Source: Clostridiales bacterium (GTDB taxonomy: Bacteria > Bacillota_A > Clostridia > Christensenellales > Aristaeellaceae). From it: a DNA stretch of 31,965 nt. The position numbers and the translations under genes were made by a program. This document shows, piece after piece, positions 7,041 to 13,477 of this stretch (position 1 is the stretch's first letter; each line of letters begins with the position of its first letter). The notes beneath the pieces were generated by a model. It had not been told where the DNA came from. It saw nothing but the letters and a program-made list of their open reading frames with translations, and searched no databases. The DNA lies in contig JAIKWN010000081.1 of the NCBI GenBank assembly GCA_024684665.1, forward strand, positions 1 through 31,965. The letters are read 5' to 3'.

Positions 7041-7848
7041 TCAAGTGAATACCTTAACCATAAGTTTATGGTAGTTTATAGGTTCTTTCTCGATTTTTAC
7101 TGAAGCATATATGTAACTCAATGTGTCGCCAAAGAAGTACAAGTGATTTTCCTGCAAAAATCCGTCATGGGTTTGATGTCCTCCCATGTGAACAGCCTGC
7201 GATCCGCCATTCGGTGTAGCATAGTGATATAATCTCCACTTGGCAGTTGTTCAACAAAAGCGTCCCCTGGAGACCTAAAGCCTGACCTTTCCTTATAAAA
7301 CATCAGTCCAAAATAATACTCAATTTCACCGGAAGAAAACTGCTTCATGACGTCGAACGGGATTCGACTGATCCAGCGAACCGCTGGCAGATAGGTAAGC
7401 CAGTGTCGTTTTTCCTCCTGCAGGATTATCTCTTTTTTCGCTTTCTTTGTGTATGTAGGAGAGAGATTCAGCCACTACATTTCAGGCAGATTCTCGACCT
7501 GAATCTTGCTCACATCCCGTTCAAGCGCCAGCAACGCTTCGCGATAGTTTCTAGTGACATGATCGCAAATGGTATGCGTTTCATTTTCAGGTTCGATTCA
7601 GCTTCTTTCTTGAAAAGCATCGCTTTGATTTTTTCAGAGGCATGCTGCCGATCAGAATGGCGCACTGTTCCAGTGAAAAGCCGCAGGACAGCAGCATGCG
7701 GCTAAAGTTAAAACGCTGGGTATCGAGCGTAGTGTAATACAGGGGTCAGTTTTCTTTATTGACCGATGATGCCGACTTTTTCGTAATGGCGCAGCATATG
7801 TGTGGTTACACTGAGCAGAGAAGCCGTTTCACTGATGGTATACTTCAT
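7041..7848 (-). pseudogene. Decayed MerR-family regulator with GyrI-like effector domain
   Basis: The minus strand from ATG 7848 reads MKYTISETASLLSVTTHMLR and HYEKVGIIGQ, a MerR helix-turn-helix start, then TAA. The gene continues in other frames: YYTTLDTQRFNFSRMLLSCG, FSLEQCAILIGSM, HVTRNYREALLALERDV, a TAG after NLPEM, then RIPFDVMKQFSSGEIEYYFG, EQLPSGDYITMLHR and finally YIYASVKIEKEPINYHKLM, ending at 7041. The order matches a two-domain regulator with an N-terminal MerR HTH, a coiled linker and a C-terminal GyrI/BltR-like ligand domain, about 270 aa when intact. Several frameshifts and at least two stops show it is inactive. Its terminator survives at 7000-7032. Confidence 0.85.
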
Positions 7849-7953
7849 AGATCTGACTCCCAACCTTCGCACCATGCGGATCTTATAAAGAACGTTGGAA
7901 AGAGCAGAATGAAATAAATTCTTCTTTTTTGCTGAGCTTCTTTCCATATACCT

Positions 7954-8610
7954 TTACAGAAGCTCCATCCTGAGCGCCGCCTCGTCCACATTCGGCATTG
8001 CCTGCAAAAGACGGCGAACGAGACGCTCAAAGGACTCTTCCGGCATCCTACCCGCGGGCGGGAAAAGCACGTCCTCCGGGAGGAAGCGCTCCGCCGGCTC
8101 CGGCACCGCATTGCCCCATCCGTAAGGAACGCCGTCTTTGGAGAGGCTGTAGCGGAAATCCGCGATGACCACAAAGGTCTGCATCTGCAGCCGGGTCAGC
8201 GCCGCGTCGTATCCCTTGATCAGTCCCGTTCCGCGGCGGATCTGCGAGGAGATGGAGAAGGGATGCGCTTCCAAATAGCGCATGATCTGCCGGTCCGGCT
8301 GCGCGGCGCGCCCTTCTTCCCATTCTTCCCAAACAAGTCCGTCCCGGCGGAAATTCGCGAGATCGGGGAAGCATTCAGGGCTCACAAAAGCCGCTTTGCC
8401 GCGGAGAAACTTGCCGTAAACGCAGGCACCGGAAGAAGCCAGCGGCCCTTTCCATTCCCATGGGCCTTCACGGTCGGTAAACCAAATGCCAGGATCGATC
8501 CGCTCTTCTACGGACCATCCGTGGACGTGGTTCCTGAAAAAGGGTAGCATGCCGGATTCGCGGATCGCCGTTTCCATGCCCTCCCGGTCCCGGATGAGAA
8601 AGTCTTTCAT
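7954..8610 (-). CDS. AlkZ-related protein (DNA-glycosylase-like, function untested)
   Basis: A 218-aa soluble protein. The pattern MLPFFRNHVHGWSVEE, PWEWKGPLA, YGKFLRGKAAFVSPE, FPDLANFRRDG, TRLQMQTFVVIADF and YGWGNAVPEP matches the group usually labelled AlkZ-related, which resembles part of the winged-helix DNA glycosylase fold. Catalysis has not been established for this group as far as I know. The ATG at 8610 follows GGGGAGGAAAC, a clear ribosome binding site; the frame is open upstream but runs into a terminator hairpin. It is separated from the upstream flavin reductase gene by that terminator, so readthrough or a promoter not identified here must drive it. About 100 nt of non-coding sequence separate its stop from the start of the MerR pseudogene. 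Confidence 0.8.
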   Translation of the reverse strand: MKDFLIRDREGMETAIRESGMLPFFRNHVHGWSVEERIDPGIWFTDREGPWEWKGPLASSGACVYGKFLRGKAAFVSPECFPDLANFRRDGLVWEEWEEGRAAQPDRQIMRYLEAHPFSISSQIRRGTGLIKGYDAALTRLQMQTFVVIADFRYSLSKDGVPYGWGNAVPEPAERFLPEDVLFPPAGRMPEESFERLVRRLLQAMPNVDEAALRMELL

Positions 8611-8626
8611 CACGTTTCCTCCCCGT

Positions 8627-8660
8627 AAAAACGGAGCTGCGCCCCAAAGAACGCAGCTCC
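8627..8660 (-). terminator. Terminator after the flavin reductase gene
   Basis: Inverted repeat GGAGCTGCG (8633-8641) and CGCAGCTCC (8652-8660), followed on the minus strand by GTTTTT (8632-8627). It lies between the flavin reductase stop (8694) and the AlkZ-related start (8610). Confidence 0.75.
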
Positions 8661-8693
8661 CGTCCGTATGCATCCGCCGCGGTATACGGAGGA

Positions 8694-9248
8694 TCAGCGG
8701 AGTTTTAGTCCGTCGGAGAAGGCCTTGCCGACTGCATCGCCGATGACTCGGTATACGCTGAAAGAGGGATCGAAAATGATGGGACGGAGTTTACCCAGAT
8801 CGACCTTTCCGTCCGTCAGGATGCTCTCGTCTGCCTGCTGGGCAACGACGGTTCCGATGAGATATCCGGTATCCGGATCCCAGGAGCGCACAGTGCACTC
8901 GAGGGTCAGGGGGAATTCCTCGATGATCGGCGCGTTCACATGTTCGCTCTTGTGGGTATGGCAGCCGGCCTTTTCGATCTTGTTTGCCTTCTTGCCGGAT
9001 TCGACGCCAAAATAATCGGAGATGAGGATGGTATCCGCCGTGCCGAAGGCCACGGTGAAGGCGCCGGTCTTTTCAAAGTTTTCGGTGGTCTTGTGTTTGG
9101 AGAGCATGAGAGTGATTTCCCCTGTGTCGCTCTGCATGCCCCAGGCAGCGTTCATGGCATTCGGGACACCGTCTTCGTCGTAGGTGCCGAGGATGAAAAC
9201 TCCTTCTGGCGTAATGGTGCACTTGTCGCCCTTGAATTCGACGGACAT
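8694..9248 (-). CDS. Flavin reductase family protein (FMN-binding split barrel)
   Basis: A 184-aa cytosolic FMN-binding split-barrel protein. Such proteins bind FMN and reduce flavins or act as small flavoenzymes with NAD(P)H. Recognisable parts are the N-terminal PEGVFILGTYDEDGVPNAMN, AAWGMQSDTGEITLML, the conserved SKHKTTENFEKTGAFTVAF, then FPLTLECTVRSWDPDTGYL and a C-terminal FDPSFSVYRVIGDAVGKAF. This is the usual length for the short clostridial members. The start at 9248 is set by AAGGAGGAAAAGCGT. It has its own probable promoter with an inverted repeat, and ends in the hairpin at 8627-8660, so it is likely monocistronic. The physiological substrate cannot be read from sequence. Confidence 0.92.
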   Translation of the reverse strand: MSVEFKGDKCTITPEGVFILGTYDEDGVPNAMNAAWGMQSDTGEITLMLSKHKTTENFEKTGAFTVAFGTADTILISDYFGVESGKKANKIEKAGCHTHKSEHVNAPIIEEFPLTLECTVRSWDPDTGYLIGTVVAQQADESILTDGKVDLGKLRPIIFDPSFSVYRVIGDAVGKAFSDGLKLR

Positions 9249-9279
9249 ACGCTTTTCCTCCTTATGTTTAGATGAGTGT

Positions 9280-9317
9280 ATCTTAACAGAAACCATCCTT
9301 TTTGTCGAATGGTTTCT
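9280..9317 (-). promoter_or_regulatory. Promoter of the flavin reductase gene with embedded inverted repeat
   Basis: On the minus strand, -35 TTCGAC (9309-9304), 18-nt spacer and -10 TAAGAT (9285-9280). A perfect 9-bp inverted repeat, AGAAACCAT at 9288-9296 and ATGGTTTCT at 9309-9317, brackets the spacer and touches the -35. It lacks a downstream T-run, so it is a better candidate operator than a lacI terminator, although mRNA structure from lacI readthrough is possible. Confidence 0.5.
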
Positions 9318-9333
9318 CGTATTCAATCCTGTG

Positions 9334-10329
9334 TTATTCCCGTGGATCGGAGAGAATCAATCGGCTCTCGCAGATGCAGCAGGACTCTGTTTCTTTCCCT
9401 CTGAGGAGGAGGGAAAGCAGCTTCGCCCCTTCCCGTCCGATGGCTTCACCGGGAATGTCGATGAGGTCGATGGCTGGCTCCATGTGTCGTCCGAGATCCG
9501 ACAGGCCGAGCCCTGCCGCAAGGATGCGGATGCTATGGAACCCGGCTGCGCGGAGCCCGGCGGATACTCCGACGGCGAGCACCTCGTTGTCGCAGAAAAC
9601 GAGATCCGGCGGCTTTACGAGGGAAAGCAGCTGTCCGGCGGCGTCGTATCCGCCGGAAACGCTGTTCTCCGTCAGGAGGACATGTTCCGGTAGACAGGAG
9701 ATGCTGGCTGCGGCGCAGGCCGCCCGGATCGCTTCCCGTCTTGTCGTTTTCGGTACCATTGCGCGGGCGTCCGTGACGAAACCAAGCCGTCTTGAGCCTT
9801 GGCGAAGTGCGTACTCCCGGGTAAGCCGCCCAATGTCCTCGATGTCGGACGTGCAGAAGGGGAAGCGCAAGGAAACACGGTTCAGAAAAACGACGGGTTT
9901 TCCGAGGTCCGCTTCTTCGAGCTGGCGCTGATCCTCCGCCGTTGTACAGCCGACCAGCGCGCCGTGAACGGCCGGATTGCGAAGGCGGCGGATCAGCTGA
10001 TCCATTTTTCCATTTTCAAAAGGCAGGACCGTGAGTTCAAGAGGATGATTTTCGTCCGTTGCTGCCTCCGCAGCGCCACGCGCCACGCGCATGAAAAAGG
10101 TGGAGCGTCCGTCCAGCACCCAGCAGAGCGCTACGGGCGGCGGCCCGGCCTTGCCTCGAAGGGCTTGGGCGGCGCGGCTGGGCCGATAGGAGAGCGCTTC
10201 CATCGCGTTTTGTACCCGCTGGACTGTCTCTGCGGGGATGCTGCGCACTTCCTGCTGTCCGTTCAGCACGATGGAAACCGTGGATACGGAAACCCCTGCG
10301 CGCGCGGCCACGTCCCGGATGGTTGCCAT
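9334..10329 (-). CDS. LacI/GalR-family transcriptional regulator
   Basis: A 331-aa repressor of normal family length. The LacI helix-turn-helix is at residues 2-25 (ATIRDVAARAGVSVSTVSIV), with the hinge region around residues 48-60 (YRPSRAAQALRG). The periplasmic-binding-protein-like core follows, including GALVGCTTAED, PVVFLNRVSLRF, DIEDIGRLTREYALRQGSRR, PDLVFCDNEVLAVGV and IDIPGEAIGREGAKLL. GGGGAGGG lies 8 nt upstream of the ATG at 10329. It is divergent from the exported FMN/FAD reductase, and a perfect 16-bp palindrome with a central CG sits over that gene's start site, so the reductase is the obvious target. The inducer is unknown, probably a small organic molecule linked to the reductase substrate. 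Confidence 0.95.
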   Translation of the reverse strand: MATIRDVAARAGVSVSTVSIVLNGQQEVRSIPAETVQRVQNAMEALSYRPSRAAQALRGKAGPPPVALCWVLDGRSTFFMRVARGAAEAATDENHPLELTVLPFENGKMDQLIRRLRNPAVHGALVGCTTAEDQRQLEEADLGKPVVFLNRVSLRFPFCTSDIEDIGRLTREYALRQGSRRLGFVTDARAMVPKTTRREAIRAACAAASISCLPEHVLLTENSVSGGYDAAGQLLSLVKPPDLVFCDNEVLAVGVSAGLRAAGFHSIRILAAGLGLSDLGRHMEPAIDLIDIPGEAIGREGAKLLSLLLRGKETESCCICESRLILSDPRE

Positions 10330-10364
10330 TTTCGAACCCTCCCCGGAAAAGTTTTTAAAACCCC

Positions 10365-10393
10365 TTTACATGCATGATAAACCATGGTATCCT
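10365..10393 (+). promoter_or_regulatory. Promoter of the exported flavoprotein reductase
   Basis: -35 TTTACA (10365-10370), 17-nt spacer and -10 TATCCT (10388-10393), about 50 nt upstream of the ATG at 10443. The start point is expected near 10400. Confidence 0.7.
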
Positions 10394-10401
10394 TTCAGTC
10401 A

Positions 10402-10417
10402 AGTAGAACGTTCTACT
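10402..10417. promoter_or_regulatory. LacI-type operator (perfect 16-bp palindrome)
   Basis: AGTAGAACGTTCTACT is fully self-complementary with a central CG, the geometry of LacI/GalR-family operators. It lies 8 nt after the -10 and therefore covers the predicted transcription start, a classical repression position. The adjacent divergent LacI-family gene is the likely binder. Confidence 0.8.
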
Positions 10418-10442
10418 AACATCCAACCAAGGAGGATCGGAT

Positions 10443-12179
10443 ATGAAAAAGGCACTCTTATGGCTGCTGACGCTGGCTCTTTGCTTCTCCGGTGCGGCGC
10501 TGGCCGAAGGAATCCCGCAGGACGGTACCTTCGCGGCGGAAGCGCAGGGCTTTGGCGGCGCGGTCAAGGTTGAGATCACCGTCTCCGGCGGCGAGATTTC
10601 CGGCGTTGCGATCACAGGCGAGAACGAAACGCCTGCGCTCGGCGGCGTGGCTGTCGACACCATGGATGACGCGATCCTTGCGGCCGGAACGCCCAACGTG
10701 GACGGTGTGGCTGGTGCGACCGTAACTAGCACGGCCATCCGCACGGCGGCGACGGAAGCGCTGGAAGCGGCAGGTGCGGACATCGCGGAGCTGGACGCAA
10801 ACCGCAAGGACGCGGCGGAAGAGACTGCACACGAGGAAAAGGAACTCGCCTGCGACGTGGTCGTCGTCGGCGCGGGCGGCGCTGGCATGAGCGCGGCGAT
10901 CACCGTGCACGAGGCGGGCCTCTCCGTCATCATCCTCGAGAAGATGGCATATGTGGGTGGCAACACTACGAAGGCCACCGGCGGTATGAACGCGGCGGAA
11001 ACTCATTATCAGGCGGAATCTGGCATCACCGACAGCGTGGATCAGTTTGTTGAAGACACGATGAAGGGCGGCCACGATATCAACAATCCGGATCTTGTGC
11101 GCACGATGGCGGAGCGCAGCGCAGCGGGTATTGACTGGCTGGATTCCATCGGCGCGCCCCTGCCAAAGGTTTCCTTCTCCGGCGGCGCGACGAACGCGCG
11201 CATCCATGCCCCGGCGGACGGAACCGGCGTCGGCGAATATTTGGTGGAAGCGTTCTCCAAGAAGCTCTCCGAGCTCGGCATCGAGCCTATGCTGAACACG
11301 AAAGCGACCGAACTGCTCGTCGAAGACGGTAAAGTTGCCGGCGTCAAGGCTGAGTCGAAGGACGCGGTCTACACCATCCGTGCGAAGAGCGTGGTTCTTG
11401 CTTCCGGCGGCTTTGGCGCAAATGAGGAAATGTACTGCCAGTACCGCCCCGACCTGCGCGGCACGGTGACTACCAACGCCCCCGGCGCAACAGGTGACGG
11501 CATCGTCATGGCCCAGGCGGTCGGCGCGGATCTCGTGGACATTGAGCAGATCCAGCTGCATCCGACCGTAGAGCAGACTACCAGCATGCTGATCACCGAA
11601 AGCGTCCGCGGCGACGGTGCGATCCTCGTGAACCAGAACGGCGAGCGCTTCATCAACGAGCTGTTGACCCGCGACGTGGTCAGTGCCGGCGAGCTGGCAC
11701 AGCCAGGCTGCTATGCCTACATTATCTTTGACCAGCGCCTGCGCGACGGACTCAAGGCGATTGAGAAGTACGTGAAGAACGGCCTGACCGTGCAGGCGGA
11801 CACGCCGGAAGAGCTGGCGGAAAAGATCGGCTGCGATCCCGCGGTCTTCGCGAAGACGCTTGCGGACTGGAACGGCTATGTGGCCGCGAAGAATGACGAA
11901 GCCTTCGGGCGTACGACGGGTATGGAAAATGATCTCTCCGTTGCTCCGTATTACGCGATCAAGATCGCTCCCGGTATCCATCACACAATGGGCGGCGTCA
12001 AGATCGACACCCTGACCCACGTCATCGATACGGACGGGAACATCATCCCGAACCTATACGCGGCGGGTGAGGTCACCGGCGGCGTTCACGGCGGAAACCG
12101 TATCGGCGGTAACGCGGTCGCGGACATCGTGGTCTTCGGCCGCCTCGCAGGCGAGCAGGCCAGCGAGAACGCGAAATAA
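10443..12179 (+). CDS. Exported FMN-binding/FAD-dependent reductase (fumarate/urocanate-reductase type flavoprotein)
   Basis: A 578-aa secreted flavoprotein. A Sec signal peptide covers residues 1-21 (LLTLALCFSGAALAEG). An FMN-binding domain (about 25-110) ends in DGVAGAT (87-93), the ApbE flavinylation motif, with FMN expected on Thr93. A charged linker leads to the FAD domain (about 135-578) with GAGGAGMSAA at 143-152. Fumarate-reductase-like active-site segments are LHPTVEQT, NQNGERFINELLTRD, GIHHTMGG and GEVTGGVHGGNRIGGNA. It probably takes electrons at the outer membrane face and reduces an alkene-type acceptor such as fumarate, urocanate or a methacrylate-like compound; the substrate is unresolved. 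No haem-binding CxxCH motif is present. The start follows AAGGAGGATCGGAT. It is monocistronic, with a LacI-type operator upstream and a terminator downstream. Confidence 0.93.
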   Translation: MKKALLWLLTLALCFSGAALAEGIPQDGTFAAEAQGFGGAVKVEITVSGGEISGVAITGENETPALGGVAVDTMDDAILAAGTPNVDGVAGATVTSTAIRTAATEALEAAGADIAELDANRKDAAEETAHEEKELACDVVVVGAGGAGMSAAITVHEAGLSVIILEKMAYVGGNTTKATGGMNAAETHYQAESGITDSVDQFVEDTMKGGHDINNPDLVRTMAERSAAGIDWLDSIGAPLPKVSFSGGATNARIHAPADGTGVGEYLVEAFSKKLSELGIEPMLNTKATELLVEDGKVAGVKAESKDAVYTIRAKSVVLASGGFGANEEMYCQYRPDLRGTVTTNAPGATGDGIVMAQAVGADLVDIEQIQLHPTVEQTTSMLITESVRGDGAILVNQNGERFINELLTRDVVSAGELAQPGCYAYIIFDQRLRDGLKAIEKYVKNGLTVQADTPEELAEKIGCDPAVFAKTLADWNGYVAAKNDEAFGRTTGMENDLSVAPYYAIKIAPGIHHTMGGVKIDTLTHVIDTDGNIIPNLYAAGEVTGGVHGGNRIGGNAVADIVVFGRLAGEQASENAK

Positions 12180-12203
12180 TCTAGGATTCTCATACAACAT
12201 GGG

Positions 12204-12231
12204 CAGCCGCGGTTCATCCGCGGCTGTTTTC
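12204..12231 (+). terminator. Terminator after the exported reductase
   Basis: CAGCCGCGG (12204-12212) and CCGCGGCTG (12218-12226) form a 9-bp GC-rich stem with a 5-nt loop, followed by TTTTC. It lies 25 nt after the reductase stop codon. Confidence 0.9.
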
Positions 12232-12359
12232 TTCGATTTGCCGGATACGATAAACGGCAAGTTCACAATTTCGTCGCAATGTCTCCGCTCTTATTCGACA
12301 TTGGGAAGCTACAATGCGTTTATTAAATCAGTAGAAGAAAGAGTAGAGAGGCGAGAACC

Positions 12360-12845
12360 ATGTCGGCTTTCCCGGTGAAACTCCTTGCGCTGCTGACAGC
12401 GCTTCTGGCTGCGGGGACGGCGGCCTTCGCGGAGGAGAAGGCTTCCGTAGGCGTCCGCTTTACCAGCCTTTGTGTCACGGCGGAGGGACGTTCCTTCCGC
12501 TATATGAAAAATGGCTCCTGTCTGACGGTGAACGGCGCGCTGGCGGACGAGGAAGTGGTGGATACGCTGCTGCGCCACCTGTCTTCCGCGCTCTCGGGGG
12601 AGAACGCCGCTTTCACGCCGGATTCCGCGCCTGTCATGACGGTGAGCTTCACCGCCGGCAGCGAATCGGGAACCATCTCTTTCTATCCGGATGATGCGGA
12701 TAAAAAGAAGATATATGTGGTTTCCTCAGGCGAAGATGCCAGCATCACGGAAGCTTGGCGGGTGGGTACGATCCTCCTCGCCTGCGAAGGCAGCCAGGCA
12801 GCGGAGGAAGAAGAGAAAACGCCAGATGCGGGAGAGACGCGGTAA
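12360..12845 (+). CDS. Small secreted hypothetical protein (161 aa)
   Basis: The N-terminus VKLLALLTALLAAGTAAFA is a typical Sec signal peptide, cleaved near AFA-EE (about residue 24). The mature part is about 135 aa and beta-rich: ASVGVRFTSLCVTAEGRSFR, VMTVSFTAGSESGTISFY and KKIYVVSSGED, ending in a Glu-rich tail (EEEEKTPDAGETR). I do not recognise the family. There is no lipobox cysteine or membrane anchor, so it is probably released or trapped in the cell wall. The ATG at 12360 has GAGAGG upstream. It sits alone between the reductase terminator and a broken antitoxin gene on the other strand. A link with the secreted reductase is possible but is only suggested by position. Confidence 0.75.
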   Translation: MSAFPVKLLALLTALLAAGTAAFAEEKASVGVRFTSLCVTAEGRSFRYMKNGSCLTVNGALADEEVVDTLLRHLSSALSGENAAFTPDSAPVMTVSFTAGSESGTISFYPDDADKKKIYVVSSGEDASITEAWRVGTILLACEGSQAAEEEEKTPDAGETR

Positions 12846-12862
12846 AACGGGAAGAGCAGGTT

Positions 12863-13251
12863 TTAATTTCGAAAACTGAAAAACAACAAAATAGAACTCC
12901 GGTGAATGTTCCGTTCAGAATGCGGTGTTCGCTGGGGGAAATTAAACAACCAGTGCTTCATAGGGCCAGATGGAGGAGAACTCTTACTCCAGTTTTTCAG
13001 TTTTTCAGCAAGCTCACGCATCTCGATATCATTCTGCAGATTTAAAAAGTAGCGATCTGATACGCCAAAAAAGCATCCTAGGCGAATGGATGGTCAGCAG
13101 TGATTTTTCTGCGGTCATGCAGATTATCCTAGATACGGTATATCGGTACGTGGATACTCTGCGCAACCTTATACGCTGAAAGCTGCATAGGGTTCATGAA
13201 TTCCTCTGTGAGGATTTCACCAATGGTGGGAGTAGGAATACGGGTGTTCAT
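12863..13251 (-). pseudogene. Broken HigA-type antitoxin gene
   Basis: From ATG 13251 the minus strand reads MNTRIPTPTIGEILTEEFMN and PMQLSAYKVAQSIHVP, the HigA-family XRE start, then a TAG at 13131-13129. HDRRKITAD follows, then a one-base frameshift between about 13080 and 13095, and IRLGCFFGVSDRYFLNLQND in the new frame. The intact family reads ITADTALRLGRYFGxSxxFWLNLQ, so the order is conserved. The remaining frame runs to 12863. The usual partner HigB is missing; a start with the sequence MIRSFK at 13346 on the same strand resembles a RelE/HigB N-terminus but stops after about 20 codons. The sequence from 13252 to 13432 shows no other gene and is AT-rich. Confidence 0.8.
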
Positions 13252-13432
13252 GATTTCGCTTTCTTTCCTGTCAATTATGGAGTGCTTCTGCGAAAAAGTC
13301 TTCCAGTTGATCTTTTCCGTCTGTTTTTTTTAAAGCTTCTTATCATAGTAAAATTAAATACGAATTATGTGTACACGTTAATAAGAAATGATCTGTAATC
13401 TGATATCCGGCGTTAAGCCGTTTTTCCGTAAG

Positions 13433-13460
13433 AAAAAGCTCCGGCCGTCGCCGAAGCTTT
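13433..13460 (-). terminator. Terminator of the TRAP-TAXI operon
   Basis: On the minus strand, an 11-bp stem with one U-G pair is formed by 13460-13450 and 13445-13435 with a 4-nt loop, followed by a T-run (plus-strand A5 at 13433-13437). It begins 18 nt after the permease stop codon. Confidence 0.85.
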
Positions 13461-13477
13461 TATCTTAAGGGATGGAT

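Noticed and set aside
10458..12020. A 520-codon open frame on the minus strand opposite the exported reductase gene
   Set aside because: It is a shadow caused by GC-rich codon third positions of the plus-strand reductase, whose signal peptide, FMN and FAD motifs are unambiguous. The minus frame has no recognisable motif.
13368..13376. Short palindrome GTGTACAC upstream of the broken higBA remnant
   Set aside because: It is too short and there is no intact gene for it to control; chance occurrence is likely in AT-rich sequence.
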